DNA of 61,620 nucleotides from Paludibacteraceae bacterium (GTDB taxonomy: Bacteria > Bacteroidota > Bacteroidia > Bacteroidales > Paludibacteraceae), in the NCBI GenBank assembly GCA_024400125.1, contig JAKSNG010000008.1, positions 1-61,620 of the forward strand. The letters run 5' to 3'. Below are positions 44,683-54,350 of the stretch, piece by piece. A program made the position numbers and the translations under genes. The first letter of the stretch is position 1. Each line of letters starts with the position of its first letter. Under the pieces are notes generated by a model. The model was given only the letters and a program-made list of their open reading frames with translations, made no database searches and was not told the origin of the DNA.

Positions 44683-46010
44683 GAAAACTCCTTTCCATAT
44701 TCGCTCTATTAGTTACTGCAACAACCATGTGGTCGTTGCATATTGAGCCAACTGACCCAACCAAAGTCTGCCCCGTATATACAGCAGATAGAGACACCAT
44801 TTTCCTATTCAATGGAAATCCTGAACTGAGGTCTAAAATAGGGAACGTCAATTGGTGGCGTACACTAAACACAGACCCTATTCAGACCGATGCAGAGGAG
44901 ACTTCAATGGCCAATTCAGGCGACCGAGTGATTGTGGAAAAAGATGGGCAAGTTTTAGATGTAGTGTATGTATTTAACTACAACGACTACAAGCCCACTA
45001 TTGATACAGACAAATTGTATGCAGATTTGACCTGCGACCAGACGCACATTTTTATCAATGGTAACGTGCCATCTATCACTTATGTGGACACATTTGCTCA
45101 AACCAAGACTCTCGCACACGAGGGTGTTATTCGTTATACAGATTTAGCTTGGGACGGAGAGCAATGGCAAGATTCAGCTGCCTCCAAAACCTTCGTGTTA
45201 GAGCAAAAACATGTGCAGTTACCCGCTATCGCAGGTGAAACTTCGTTTACATTAACTTGGGACGCTACTTGGCGAGAAGCATTGGGAATGGAAGTCGATT
45301 CTATAGAGACTACCACTTATACTCCCATAGCAGCCCGCACCAAAGTAACCACTGAAGCAACCGTACGTGGAACGGAGGAGGAGAACGAAGTAGATCGTCC
45401 CATTGATATCAAAGTGCTGTCTGCTTCTGCCCCTCTGGAAGTAGTGTTCCATTCCAACCCCACCCCAGCTGTTCGGTTCTTTGATTGGAATATCTATCGC
45501 GGTAGCGAATTGCTTGCTAATCGTAAAGATCAAGATGTACGCTATACGTTTTATGAGCCAGGAAATTACAGAGCCGTCGTGACCGTTCGTAGCGATTCAT
45601 GTAATAAGGAAAATGTATTAGATCCAGCACCTTACACAGATTCCGTACAGATTAAGACCAGTAATTCACAACTATTAGTGCCCAACGTATTCACCCCCAA
45701 TGGTGACGGAAAGAATGACGAGTTTCGTGTACTCTATACATCCTTGCGCGAGTTTCATATTTGGGTATATAATCGCTGGGGCAAATTAGTGTATGAATCC
45801 ACCGACCCATCCAAAGGTTGGGATGGAAATATCGGCAATCGTCCTGCATCAGCCGGAGCCTATTATTATGTTGTTCGCGCGATGGGAACGGACGCCGCTA
45901 AAGATGCCACGTACCACTCGCGTCAAGCTTATGAAAAAGGCAAAAAAGAAAATGGCGACGAATATTTAGGTATCTATCAATTGTCAGGAGACATCAATTT
46001 GTTGAGATAA
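44679..46010 (+). CDS. Surface protein with T9SS type B C-terminal domain
   Basis: 443 residues with a signal peptide. The last ~95 residues match the gliding-motility-associated domain: VPNVFTPNGDGKNDEFRV, VYNRWGKLVYES, GWDGN, GAYYYVV. This domain directs export by the type IX system and cell-surface attachment. The middle has PKD/Ig-like beta structure. It is translationally coupled to serA. Confidence 0.9.
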   Translation: MRKLLSIFALLVTATTMWSLHIEPTDPTKVCPVYTADRDTIFLFNGNPELRSKIGNVNWWRTLNTDPIQTDAEETSMANSGDRVIVEKDGQVLDVVYVFNYNDYKPTIDTDKLYADLTCDQTHIFINGNVPSITYVDTFAQTKTLAHEGVIRYTDLAWDGEQWQDSAASKTFVLEQKHVQLPAIAGETSFTLTWDATWREALGMEVDSIETTTYTPIAARTKVTTEATVRGTEEENEVDRPIDIKVLSASAPLEVVFHSNPTPAVRFFDWNIYRGSELLANRKDQDVRYTFYEPGNYRAVVTVRSDSCNKENVLDPAPYTDSVQIKTSNSQLLVPNVFTPNGDGKNDEFRVLYTSLREFHIWVYNRWGKLVYESTDPSKGWDGNIGNRPASAGAYYYVVRAMGTDAAKDATYHSRQAYEKGKKENGDEYLGIYQLSGDINLLR

Positions 46011-46047
46011 GAGATTCGGGCAAAAGATTAGAGTAAACATTAGAATT

Positions 46048-48225
46048 ATGTATAAAAAGATTATTACTATGGCTATTGCTGCCGCTGCGCTTGTTGGTTG
46101 CGCTTCTAAAACCAAGCAGACTGTTGTTGAAAATGACAATCCGTTATTAAACTATGCCAATTGGACTACTCCTCATGGTGCATATCCTTTTGACCAAATC
46201 CGTGCAGAGCACTATATGCCGGCATTTGAGCAAGCATTCAAAGAAGGCTTGGAAGAGATTGATGCTATCGTTCGTAATCCAGAGAAGCCCACTTTTGACA
46301 ACACTATCGTGGCTTTAGATAATGTAGGACACACATTGTCCGTAGTAGCAGGTTGTTTCTTTAATCTCACCAGCGCAGAGACGAATGACACACTCGATGC
46401 CATTGAGACCGAATTGATGCCTAAATATACGGAATATTCAACATCTATTATCCTCAACGACAGTCTTTTCCAACGCGTCAAAGCCGTCTATGAGCAACGT
46501 GAACAATTGCGTCTCAAGCCCGAGCAAATGAAGTTGTTGGAAGACACGTATGAAAGTTTTGCTAATAATGGTGCTAACTTAGACTCAATTGGCAAAGAGA
46601 AATATCGTGAATTATCCAATCGTCTTTCGTTACTGACTTTAGCATACGGACAGAATGTGCTCAAAGCAACCAATGCTTGGACCAAACTGATTACCGACGA
46701 GTCACAACTCGCAGGCTTGAATGACGACACCAAAGCTATGCTGCGTGCAAATGCCGAGAAGAAAGGGCAAAAAGGCTGGTTGTTGAACCTCAAACCGACC
46801 ACTACTATTCCGTTTATGCAAGATTGTGACAACCGCGAGTTGCGTCAAGAGTTATATATGGCATTGAATACTCGCTGCATCGGTGGCGAATTTGACAACA
46901 CACAGAACATTGTTGACATCGTCAATGCACGTTTAGAGTACGCACAGTTGTTTGGCAAAGAAGATTATGCTCAAAAATCATTGCATAAAACTTGTGCAGA
47001 GACAGAAGAGAACGTGATGAACTTCCTCAATCAACTGCGTGATGCATACATGCCAGCAGCTAATGCGGAAGTAGCAGAATTGCAAGAGTATGCAAAGAGT
47101 TTGGGCTTTGAAGGAGAACTTCAACCATGGGACTTTAGCTATTATTCTAAGAAACTGAAAGATGCAAAGTACAGCATTTCGGACGATATTCTGCGCCCAT
47201 ATTTTGAATTAGAAGCAGTTAAGAAAGGTGTGTTTGGTTTAGCACAACGTCTTTATGGTCTAACATTCGTAGAAAACAAGGACATTCCTGTTTATCATCC
47301 AGAAGTGTCTGCATACGATGTTTATGATGCCAAAGGTAAGTTCTTGGCTGTTTATTACTCAGATTTCCATCCGCGTGATGGTAAACGTGGTGGTGCTTGG
47401 ATGAATGATTTTCAAAGTCAATATAAAGTTGGACGCAACGACCATCGTCCGCATATCATCAACGTAATGAACTTCACACGCCCTGTAGAAGCCACGGATA
47501 GCGTAGAAGGCAAACCCGCATTGTTGACTTACGATGAAGTAGAAACTTTCTTGCATGAGTTCGGCCACGCATTACATGGTATGTTAACACGTTGCACTTA
47601 CTCAAGTCAATCGGGCACCAATGTTCCTCGTGACTTTGTGGAATTGCCTTCTCAATTCAATGAGAATTTCTTAGGAGAGAAAGAGTTCTTAGATACATTC
47701 GCAAAACATTACATCACGAATGAACCGATGCCGCAGGATTTGATTGATAAGATTCATGCAGCACAGACATATCATGCTGCTTACGCGTGCGTGCGCCAAT
47801 TATCATTTGGATATTTAGATATGGCTTGGCATACGCTTCGTGAGCCATTTGCACCCGCTGAAAACCAATCTATTCAAGATGCCGTTATTGCCTTTGGTAA
47901 CAATGCCATGGAGCAAGTGCGTGTGATACCTAATGTAGCTGGAACTCAAATGGAAACAGCATTTACACATATCTTCTCTGGTGGTTATTCTGCTGGGTAC
48001 TATAGCTATAAATGGTCAGAGTTGTTAGATGCAGATGCTTTTGCACAATTCCAAAAAGCGCGTGATGTACGCGGTTCTATTTTTGATAAGAAAACGGCAG
48101 ACTCTTTCCGCAAGAACGTTCTTGAACGTGGAGGAACAGAAGAACCGATGGTGCTGTATCGTCGTTTCCGCGGTGGCAACCCTACTATTGATGCATTGCT
48201 GGAACGTGACGGCATAAAAAAATAA
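46048..48225 (+). CDS. dcp: M3 family peptidyl-dipeptidase, lipoprotein
   Basis: 725 residues. A lipobox (AAALVGC) gives a membrane-anchored start. The zinc motif HEFGHALHGML near residue 508 and the C-terminal block with GGYSAGYYSYKWSE are typical of Dcp/oligopeptidase A. It removes dipeptides from C-termini of peptides. Confidence 0.95.
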   Translation: MYKKIITMAIAAAALVGCASKTKQTVVENDNPLLNYANWTTPHGAYPFDQIRAEHYMPAFEQAFKEGLEEIDAIVRNPEKPTFDNTIVALDNVGHTLSVVAGCFFNLTSAETNDTLDAIETELMPKYTEYSTSIILNDSLFQRVKAVYEQREQLRLKPEQMKLLEDTYESFANNGANLDSIGKEKYRELSNRLSLLTLAYGQNVLKATNAWTKLITDESQLAGLNDDTKAMLRANAEKKGQKGWLLNLKPTTTIPFMQDCDNRELRQELYMALNTRCIGGEFDNTQNIVDIVNARLEYAQLFGKEDYAQKSLHKTCAETEENVMNFLNQLRDAYMPAANAEVAELQEYAKSLGFEGELQPWDFSYYSKKLKDAKYSISDDILRPYFELEAVKKGVFGLAQRLYGLTFVENKDIPVYHPEVSAYDVYDAKGKFLAVYYSDFHPRDGKRGGAWMNDFQSQYKVGRNDHRPHIINVMNFTRPVEATDSVEGKPALLTYDEVETFLHEFGHALHGMLTRCTYSSQSGTNVPRDFVELPSQFNENFLGEKEFLDTFAKHYITNEPMPQDLIDKIHAAQTYHAAYACVRQLSFGYLDMAWHTLREPFAPAENQSIQDAVIAFGNNAMEQVRVIPNVAGTQMETAFTHIFSGGYSAGYYSYKWSELLDADAFAQFQKARDVRGSIFDKKTADSFRKNVLERGGTEEPMVLYRRFRGGNPTIDALLERDGIKK

Positions 48226-48228
48226 GTT

Positions 48229-49026
48229 ATGCATACAAGACAAGAACAATTAGCCGCTTTTGAGCGGCTACTTGATATCATGGACAATTTGCGAGAAAAA
48301 TGTCCGTGGGATCGTAAACAGACTTTTGAAAGTCTGCGTCAAAACACAATTGAAGAAGCCAACGAATTAGCAACAGCTATCATCAGACAAGACAAAAACG
48401 AGATTGCCAAAGAATTAGGCGATGTCTTGCTGCACGTGGTTTTCTATGCCAAGATTGGTAGTGAGACAAACGATTTTGATATAGCAGACGTGTGCAATCG
48501 TATCTCTGATAAACTGATTTTCCGTCATCCACATGTCTATGGCGAAGAAGCCGCCAAGAATGCAGAGGACGTGAGCAAGTTGTGGGAACAAGTTAAGTTG
48601 AAAGAGAAAGGCGGCAACAAAACCGTCTTAGAAGGTATCTCAGACTCATTACCATCTATTGTCAAGGCTTATCGTATTCAGGACAAAGTCGCCAATGTAG
48701 GTTTCGATTGGTCTAATCGTGAAGATGTATGGGAGAAAGTAAAAGAGGAAATCGATGAGTTTGAGGCAGAATTAAGGGATGCGCATTCTGACGAAAAGAA
48801 AGACAGCCAAGAGGAAGAATTAGGTGACTTACTATTTGCACTCATCAATGCTGCTCGGTTATACAAACTCAAGCCAGACAATGCGTTGGAAAAGACGAAC
48901 CAAAAATTCATTCGTCGATTCAACTATATCGAGCAACAAGCAGCACAACAAGGGCGCAAAGTCACCGATATGACTTTGGACGAGATGGAAGCGCTGTGGC
49001 AAGAAGCTAAAAAACAGGCTGAGTAA
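48229..49026 (+). CDS. mazG: Nucleoside triphosphate pyrophosphohydrolase MazG
   Basis: 265 residues, with two MazG halves. The first has LREKCPWDRKQTFESLRQNT-like, EEANEL and ELGDVLLHVVF; the second has EIDEFEAEL and EELGDLLFALINAARL. It hydrolyses non-canonical NTPs. It starts 3 nt after the M3 stop. Its end overlaps the convergent lipoprotein gene by 20 nt. Confidence 0.96.
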   Translation: MHTRQEQLAAFERLLDIMDNLREKCPWDRKQTFESLRQNTIEEANELATAIIRQDKNEIAKELGDVLLHVVFYAKIGSETNDFDIADVCNRISDKLIFRHPHVYGEEAAKNAEDVSKLWEQVKLKEKGGNKTVLEGISDSLPSIVKAYRIQDKVANVGFDWSNREDVWEKVKEEIDEFEAELRDAHSDEKKDSQEEELGDLLFALINAARLYKLKPDNALEKTNQKFIRRFNYIEQQAAQQGRKVTDMTLDEMEALWQEAKKQAE

Positions 49027-49516
49027 AAGAGAGGCATGCAGGCGAGAACTTCGATGTAGTAGAAACCATCATTGCGAAGTCATAGCGACCAGATTTGCGA
49101 GCAATGTATTTAACGCCAAAACCTGCAGCTACGTAACCAGTCTTGAAATATAATTTCCCTTCTGCTACCGAAGACGAATCAGTCAATGCTTGCATAAATT
49201 CAGGTGTTAAAGCCAAACTGATAGCAAACGCAGAAGTGTCTATGGTAGAGAACTCAAATCCAGTCAACAAACTGGTCACCGCATTGATTTGCACGTTATA
49301 TGTCACCGTGTCACCAATATGAATGGTGTCATAGACATTCGGCGATGCGATGATACGCAAGGTATCGACTTTAGCCGTGCTATCAACAGGATGTAAAATG
49401 AAATAATCCGTAAAGATCCTCGGCGTACACTGAGAATCCGCCATATTTGAACAAGCACTCATCACAAACAATGAGCAAGCAAAAATAGATAATGCTATAA
49501 ACGAACGTTTCATCAT
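49007..49516 (-). CDS. Hypothetical lipoprotein, ~169 aa
   Basis: Starts at ATGATGAAACG (49516 or 49513). A lipobox (LFVMSAC) follows the signal peptide. The rest is a beta-rich domain with no known motif. The ATG lies 1 nt past the discriminator base of tRNA-Leu, so a transcript from the tRNA promoter would, after 3' processing, give an mRNA with almost no leader. No other promoter fits in the space. Confidence 0.75.
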   Translation of the reverse strand: MMKRSFIALSIFACSLFVMSACSNMADSQCTPRIFTDYFILHPVDSTAKVDTLRIIASPNVYDTIHIGDTVTYNVQINAVTSLLTGFEFSTIDTSAFAISLALTPEFMQALTDSSSVAEGKLYFKTGYVAAGFGVKYIARKSGRYDFAMMVSTTSKFSPACLSFTQPVF

Positions 49517-49517
49517 G

Positions 49518-49598
49518 TGCGGCATAAAGGACTCGAACCTTCACTCTGGAAGAACTAGATCCTAAGTCTAGCGCGTCTACCAATTCCGCCAATGCCGC
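49518..49598 (-). tRNA. tRNA-Leu (anticodon UAG)
   Basis: The acceptor stem GCGGCAT (49598-49592) pairs with ATGCCGC (49525-49519), discriminator A at 49518. The anticodon arm reads CTAGACT-TAGG-ATCTAG around TAG, a short variable arm follows, and the T arm has GGTTCGAGTCC. CCA is not fully encoded. The promoter is at 49626-49657. Confidence 0.95.
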
Positions 49599-49625
49599 AA
49601 AAAACGCTTCTTTTGAAAAAGCGTG

Positions 49626-49657
49626 CAAAAGTACTACAAATTTTTGATATATGCAAA
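49626..49657 (-). promoter_or_regulatory. Promoter of tRNA-Leu (and lipoprotein)
   Basis: Minus strand TTTG (49657-49654) and TACTTTTG (49633-49626), 20 nt apart. The -33 box overlaps the first codons of the divergent M16 gene. Confidence 0.75.
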
Positions 49658-50889
49658 TAAATTGCTCAACTTTTTATAAAATTTTGCCAAATGGGCTCAA
49701 AATAGTGCATCGGACGACTCCTTCCGAAGTGGCATACATCGGCATTATGATTGGAGCAGGGACACGCGATGAAGTATCCGAACTCAATGGACTTGCCCAC
49801 TATGTAGAGCATACTGTTTTTAAGGGAGCAGGCAAACGAACGGCTCGACAAATTATCAACAGCATTGAAGGCATCGGCGGTGAGATCAATGCCTACACGA
49901 CCAAAGAGGAGACCACTTTCTATGCCGCTACGCCTATTCTGCACTATAAACAGACGCTGCAACTATTGTTTGAGATGGTGACACAACCCACTTTTCCTAA
50001 AAAAGAGACAGACAAAGAGGTGGGTGTCATATTGGACGAGATTGAGAGTTATGAAGATAGTCCTGCTGAACTCATATACGACGATTTTGAGAGTTTGATT
50101 TTTGAAGGACATCCATTGGCAATGCCTATCTTAGGCACGAAAAAGACGCTTCGCAAGATGAGTAGCAAAGCGGATTTTGCTCAGCAATGGATTAAAACAC
50201 ATTTCACACTAGAACGAATGGTGGTGTTTTCACAAGGGAGAATTGATTTTCAAAAAGTAGTACGATTCGTTGAGCGACTGTTTGCTGATACAGCATGTTT
50301 GCCAATCCAAGATGAGCGGACACGTCCCTGCGACATCGTGCAGCAAAGTAAGACCTTAATTAAACGCACGCATCAGGCGCACGCACTCGTGGGCGGGCGC
50401 GCGTACGAGATTGGACATCCTAAACAACTGGCGATGTATATGCTCAATAATATCTTGGGCGGTGGCAGCCTCAATTCTCGACTCAATCTCAGTTTACGCG
50501 AACAAAAAGGATTAGTTTATACCATCGAATCTCAGTTTGTTCCGCTCAGCGACACTGGCTATTGGGGAATATATTTTGCAACCGAGCCACAACAACGCGA
50601 ACAATGCCTACAACTGATTTATAAAGAACTCAAACGACTTCGCGAAGAGACGATGACATCCTTGCAGTTCCAACGCGCCCTCACACAATTGCACGGGCAA
50701 ATGGCAATCTCTGCAGAAAACCAAGAGAACAATGCCTTAGCCATGGGGAAATTGATGCTATACCAAGGAATCGCGCCCACATGGGAAGAGACATTTGAGG
50801 AAATCACAAAATTAACGCCAATCGATTTGCAAGATGTCGCAAACGAATTGCTTACAGAAAACAATCTTTCTACGTTATTCTATGTGTAA
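49651..50889 (+). CDS. M16 family zinc peptidase, 412 aa
   Basis: Single-module M16 protein, like mitochondrial processing peptidase beta. HYVEH (50-54) and the Glu in VILDEIESYEDSP form the zinc site. No signal peptide, so it is cytoplasmic. The ATG lies in the tRNA-Leu promoter region, and its own promoter is not evident; it may lie within the tRNA gene on the other strand. Confidence 0.92.
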   Translation: MQINCSTFYKILPNGLKIVHRTTPSEVAYIGIMIGAGTRDEVSELNGLAHYVEHTVFKGAGKRTARQIINSIEGIGGEINAYTTKEETTFYAATPILHYKQTLQLLFEMVTQPTFPKKETDKEVGVILDEIESYEDSPAELIYDDFESLIFEGHPLAMPILGTKKTLRKMSSKADFAQQWIKTHFTLERMVVFSQGRIDFQKVVRFVERLFADTACLPIQDERTRPCDIVQQSKTLIKRTHQAHALVGGRAYEIGHPKQLAMYMLNNILGGGSLNSRLNLSLREQKGLVYTIESQFVPLSDTGYWGIYFATEPQQREQCLQLIYKELKRLREETMTSLQFQRALTQLHGQMAISAENQENNALAMGKLMLYQGIAPTWEETFEEITKLTPIDLQDVANELLTENNLSTLFYV

Positions 50890-50953
50890 AATGCCATATT
50901 TAACCCTCAAAAAAGATATTTTTGAGCAAAATGCATATTTTTTGCAGCAAATA

Positions 50954-50985
50954 TTTGCATATATGAAAAAAAAGTAGTATCTTTG
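50954..50985 (+). promoter_or_regulatory. Promoter of the susCD operon
   Basis: TTTG (50954-50957) and TATCTTTG (50978-50985), 20 nt apart, A-rich spacer. Confidence 0.8.
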
Positions 50986-51035
50986 CGTGTTTTTTCGCGT
51001 AAAGCACCTAATATAGAGACGAACAAATCAATAAA

Positions 51036-54000
51036 ATGTTTAAATATATGAGAAAATTATTCACACTCGTAGCTGTTATGTTCAGCATGCTGTCAATGGC
51101 ATCTGTTCATGTCAGCGGTGTAGTAGTTGACGAGAAAGGCGAACCGGTTATTGGTGCCAGCATTGCTGTACAAGGCACATCGGTCGGTACAATCTCTGAC
51201 TACGATGGTAATTTTGAGTTGGATGCTCCAGATGATGCCAAGATTTTGGTCATCAGTTTCGTGGGCTTGCAATCTCAAGAAGTCAAAGTACAACCTAACA
51301 TCAAGGTTACTCTCCGCGAGAACACGGAGGTGATTCAAGAGGTGGTGGTTACTGGTTATGGTAACATCTCCAAAGGTAGTTTCGCAGGTTCTGCCCAAGC
51401 CGTTGATGCAGAGAACATCGAGAAGAAACATGCCACTGAGATTACCAAGGCACTCGCAGGTGAAGTGGCTGGTGTACAAGTGATTAACACCTCCGGTCAA
51501 CCTGGTACTAATGCGACTTTGGTTATTCGTGGTGTCGGCTCATTGAATGGTAGTGCTACCCCACTCTACGTAGTAGATGGTGTGGTTTATAATGGAGATA
51601 TTTCTTCCATTGACCCAGGTGACATTGCTTCTACTAACATCTTGAAAGACGCATCTGCTACTGCTTTGTATGGTAGCCGTGGTGCAAATGGTGTGGTCGT
51701 TATTACCACCAAGAAAGGTAATGCCAATGACAAAGACGAAATCGAAGTCAATGTGGATTACGGAGGAAACATGCGCTTATTGCCTATGTATGAGACGATT
51801 ACCAGTCCTGAAGAGTATGTAACTATGGCATGGATGAGTTTATACAACATGGCGCATATCGTAAATGGCGCTCCTGAATCCAAAGCCATTAAGACTGCCA
51901 ACACTGCCCTCTATAGCGAGAGCTGTCTGCCTACAGCATACAACTTGTGGAACTTGCCTGGCAAAGAGTTGATTAACCCATACGATAACAATGGCTTCTT
52001 TAGTCCTTCTTTCAATACAAATGCACAACGCAGACCTGGTTATGAAAACCTGGAGAGTTGGTACAAATCTATTTTCCGTGTAGGTAATCGTATTGACGCA
52101 AGTGTACGTTTCAGCGGTGGTAAAGACAAATTGTCGTACTACACCAGTTTTGGTTACAACAAAGACGAAGGTTACTATTGGGCATCTGATTTTAGTCGTT
52201 TCAATGTACGTAGTAACTTAGACTACCAACCCAAGAAATGGTTCAAAGCATCTTTGAATATTGCGTACGCTTATTCCGACATGAATAACCCGAACCAAGA
52301 TGGCGGTGGCGCCATGAATAATGGATTCTTCTTTATCAATGCTATTCCTCCTATCTATCCCGTTTATTTACGTAATCCAGATGGAACAATTGCACAAGAT
52401 GCTCGTATTGGAGGTCCTGCATACGACTATGGTGATGCAGACTTGGAAGGTAAACCTTTGAACCGTGCATTCGGTTTTGGTATCAACCCTGCTGGTGCTC
52501 TTCGTTTGGATAAACAACAAAGCAAACAACACCAATTGGACGCCAATGCTCTCTTTGAGATTAAGTTCTACAAAGATTTGAAATTCACAGCTACAGTGGG
52601 TGTTCAATACTTGAATGCACTTGGAAGTCAATTGACCAACAAATATTATGGAGATGCTGGTGGTTTAGGTCGTATTCTCCAACAGAGTACAAACTTATTC
52701 TTCTTGGAAGCAAAGCAACAATTTGACTATCTCAAGACAATTGGTGACCATACTATCACTGCTTGGATTGGCCACGAAACACAAATGTATCAAGAGAATT
52801 ACCTCTATGGCTACAAATCTATGTTGGCAGATCCTAACAGCACAGCCCTAAGTAATGCCGTACGTGTGGATGACACACAAGGTAATGCAGAGGGATACAC
52901 GATGGATAGTTACTATGCATACGCAAGTTATAATTATAAGGAGCGTTATTTGATTCAAGCCAACTACCGTGCTGATGGTTCGAGCCGTTATGCAAAAGGT
53001 CACCGTTGGGGACACTTTGGTGGTGTAAGTGCTGCTTGGACATTTACGAACGAAGAGTTCATGAGCAACGTTAAATGGCTGAAAGATGGTAAATTGCGTC
53101 TCAGTTGGGGTGTAAATGGTAACCAAATCAGTTCACTCTACGCTTACACAGACCTCTATGCATTGGAGAACTTCAATGACGAGATTTCTTATATTTGGGG
53201 AAGCAAAGGTAATCCAGACATTACTTGGGAGCGTAGCCAGCAGATTGACTTAGGTTTGGAAACCAAGTTCGGTAAATGGGTAGATTTCGAGTTTGACTTC
53301 TTCCACAAGATTACCGATAACATGTTGTTCTATCGTGCGGTTGCTCCATCCTTAGGTTACTCATCCATTCCAACTAACGATGCTAAGATGGTTAACCAAG
53401 GTGAAGAGTTCTCGTTCAACATCCACGCTGTTCAACAACGTAATGTAAAATTGGATATTCGTCTGAATGGTGCTCACTACAAGAACTGGATGACTCAAAT
53501 GCCTGTTGACTACTACGATGCAGATGGTAAGCCTGTACGTATGTTGATGTCTGGTGCGATGTCAGAAGGCCACTCTATGTATGACCACTACACATACGTT
53601 TATGGTGGTGTAGATGACGAAGGTAATGCTCTCTATCAAGCATTCTATGACCCTGCTCATGGTGGATTTGGGGACCCATATACCGACGAAGGTGGTGTGG
53701 ATACCTACAACTATATTCCATCTAAACACCAATATGAGTTAGAGCATCCTGAAGCCAAAGGAACTCTTCGCGACACGATGGTAGCAGACTTGGATATGGC
53801 AGCTGCACAATATGTAGGCAAGAGTTATCTGCCTGATTTTGAAGGTGGTTTAGGACTGAGTCTGGAAGTATATGGCGTAACATTGAACGTTTCGACCAGT
53901 TATCGTATTGGCGGTTACGGTTATGACTATACCTATATGACCTTGATGGATAACGAATCTATCGGTAAATACAACTGGCACGTAGATATGCGCAACGCAT

Positions 54001-54329
54001 GGACACAAACCAACACCAACACCGATATTCCTCGTTTGAGTAATGGTGTGGGCGAGTTTGACCAATATGCGAATGCAGCATCCACTCGTTTCTTGACGAG
54101 CAACTCCTACTTCTCGCTCAACAGCATTCAGTTGGGGTATAACTTCCCCAAGAAGTTGATTGAGAAGGCTAAGATGAATAAGTTGGAACTTTTTGTATCT
54201 GCGAACAACCTTGCTATCGCGACCGCACGTAAGGGTTATAACCCAATGACGTCATTTACAGGAGATAGTGACACGCACGCATACAGTCCATTGTCCACCA
54301 TTATGGGTGGTATCAAAGTGGTCTTCTAA
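51036..54329 (+). CDS. SusC/RagA family TonB-dependent transporter
   Basis: 1097 residues (an in-frame ATG at 51051 is an alternative start). Signal peptide, then a carboxypeptidase-regulatory-like domain (VSGVVVDEKGEPVIGASI), the SusC signature EVVVTGYG, the plug with LYVVDGVVYNG and LYGSRGANGVVVITTKKG, and a ~850-residue barrel ending in hydrophobic-aromatic VVF. It imports an oligomeric substrate across the outer membrane with the SusD partner 21 nt downstream. Confidence 0.97.
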   Translation: MFKYMRKLFTLVAVMFSMLSMASVHVSGVVVDEKGEPVIGASIAVQGTSVGTISDYDGNFELDAPDDAKILVISFVGLQSQEVKVQPNIKVTLRENTEVIQEVVVTGYGNISKGSFAGSAQAVDAENIEKKHATEITKALAGEVAGVQVINTSGQPGTNATLVIRGVGSLNGSATPLYVVDGVVYNGDISSIDPGDIASTNILKDASATALYGSRGANGVVVITTKKGNANDKDEIEVNVDYGGNMRLLPMYETITSPEEYVTMAWMSLYNMAHIVNGAPESKAIKTANTALYSESCLPTAYNLWNLPGKELINPYDNNGFFSPSFNTNAQRRPGYENLESWYKSIFRVGNRIDASVRFSGGKDKLSYYTSFGYNKDEGYYWASDFSRFNVRSNLDYQPKKWFKASLNIAYAYSDMNNPNQDGGGAMNNGFFFINAIPPIYPVYLRNPDGTIAQDARIGGPAYDYGDADLEGKPLNRAFGFGINPAGALRLDKQQSKQHQLDANALFEIKFYKDLKFTATVGVQYLNALGSQLTNKYYGDAGGLGRILQQSTNLFFLEAKQQFDYLKTIGDHTITAWIGHETQMYQENYLYGYKSMLADPNSTALSNAVRVDDTQGNAEGYTMDSYYAYASYNYKERYLIQANYRADGSSRYAKGHRWGHFGGVSAAWTFTNEEFMSNVKWLKDGKLRLSWGVNGNQISSLYAYTDLYALENFNDEISYIWGSKGNPDITWERSQQIDLGLETKFGKWVDFEFDFFHKITDNMLFYRAVAPSLGYSSIPTNDAKMVNQGEEFSFNIHAVQQRNVKLDIRLNGAHYKNWMTQMPVDYYDADGKPVRMLMSGAMSEGHSMYDHYTYVYGGVDDEGNALYQAFYDPAHGGFGDPYTDEGGVDTYNYIPSKHQYELEHPEAKGTLRDTMVADLDMAAAQYVGKSYLPDFEGGLGLSLEVYGVTLNVSTSYRIGGYGYDYTYMTLMDNESIGKYNWHVDMRNAWTQTNTNTDIPRLSNGVGEFDQYANAASTRFLTSNSYFSLNSIQLGYNFPKKLIEKAKMNKLELFVSANNLAIATARKGYNPMTSFTGDSDTHAYSPLSTIMGGIKVVF

Positions 54330-54350
54330 TTCTATACAATAACAACTTAA

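Noticed and set aside
49603..49625. Hairpin plus T-run upstream of tRNA-Leu as an attenuator
   Set aside because: Its 5' arm overlaps the expected transcription start, so the hairpin would not form in the RNA.
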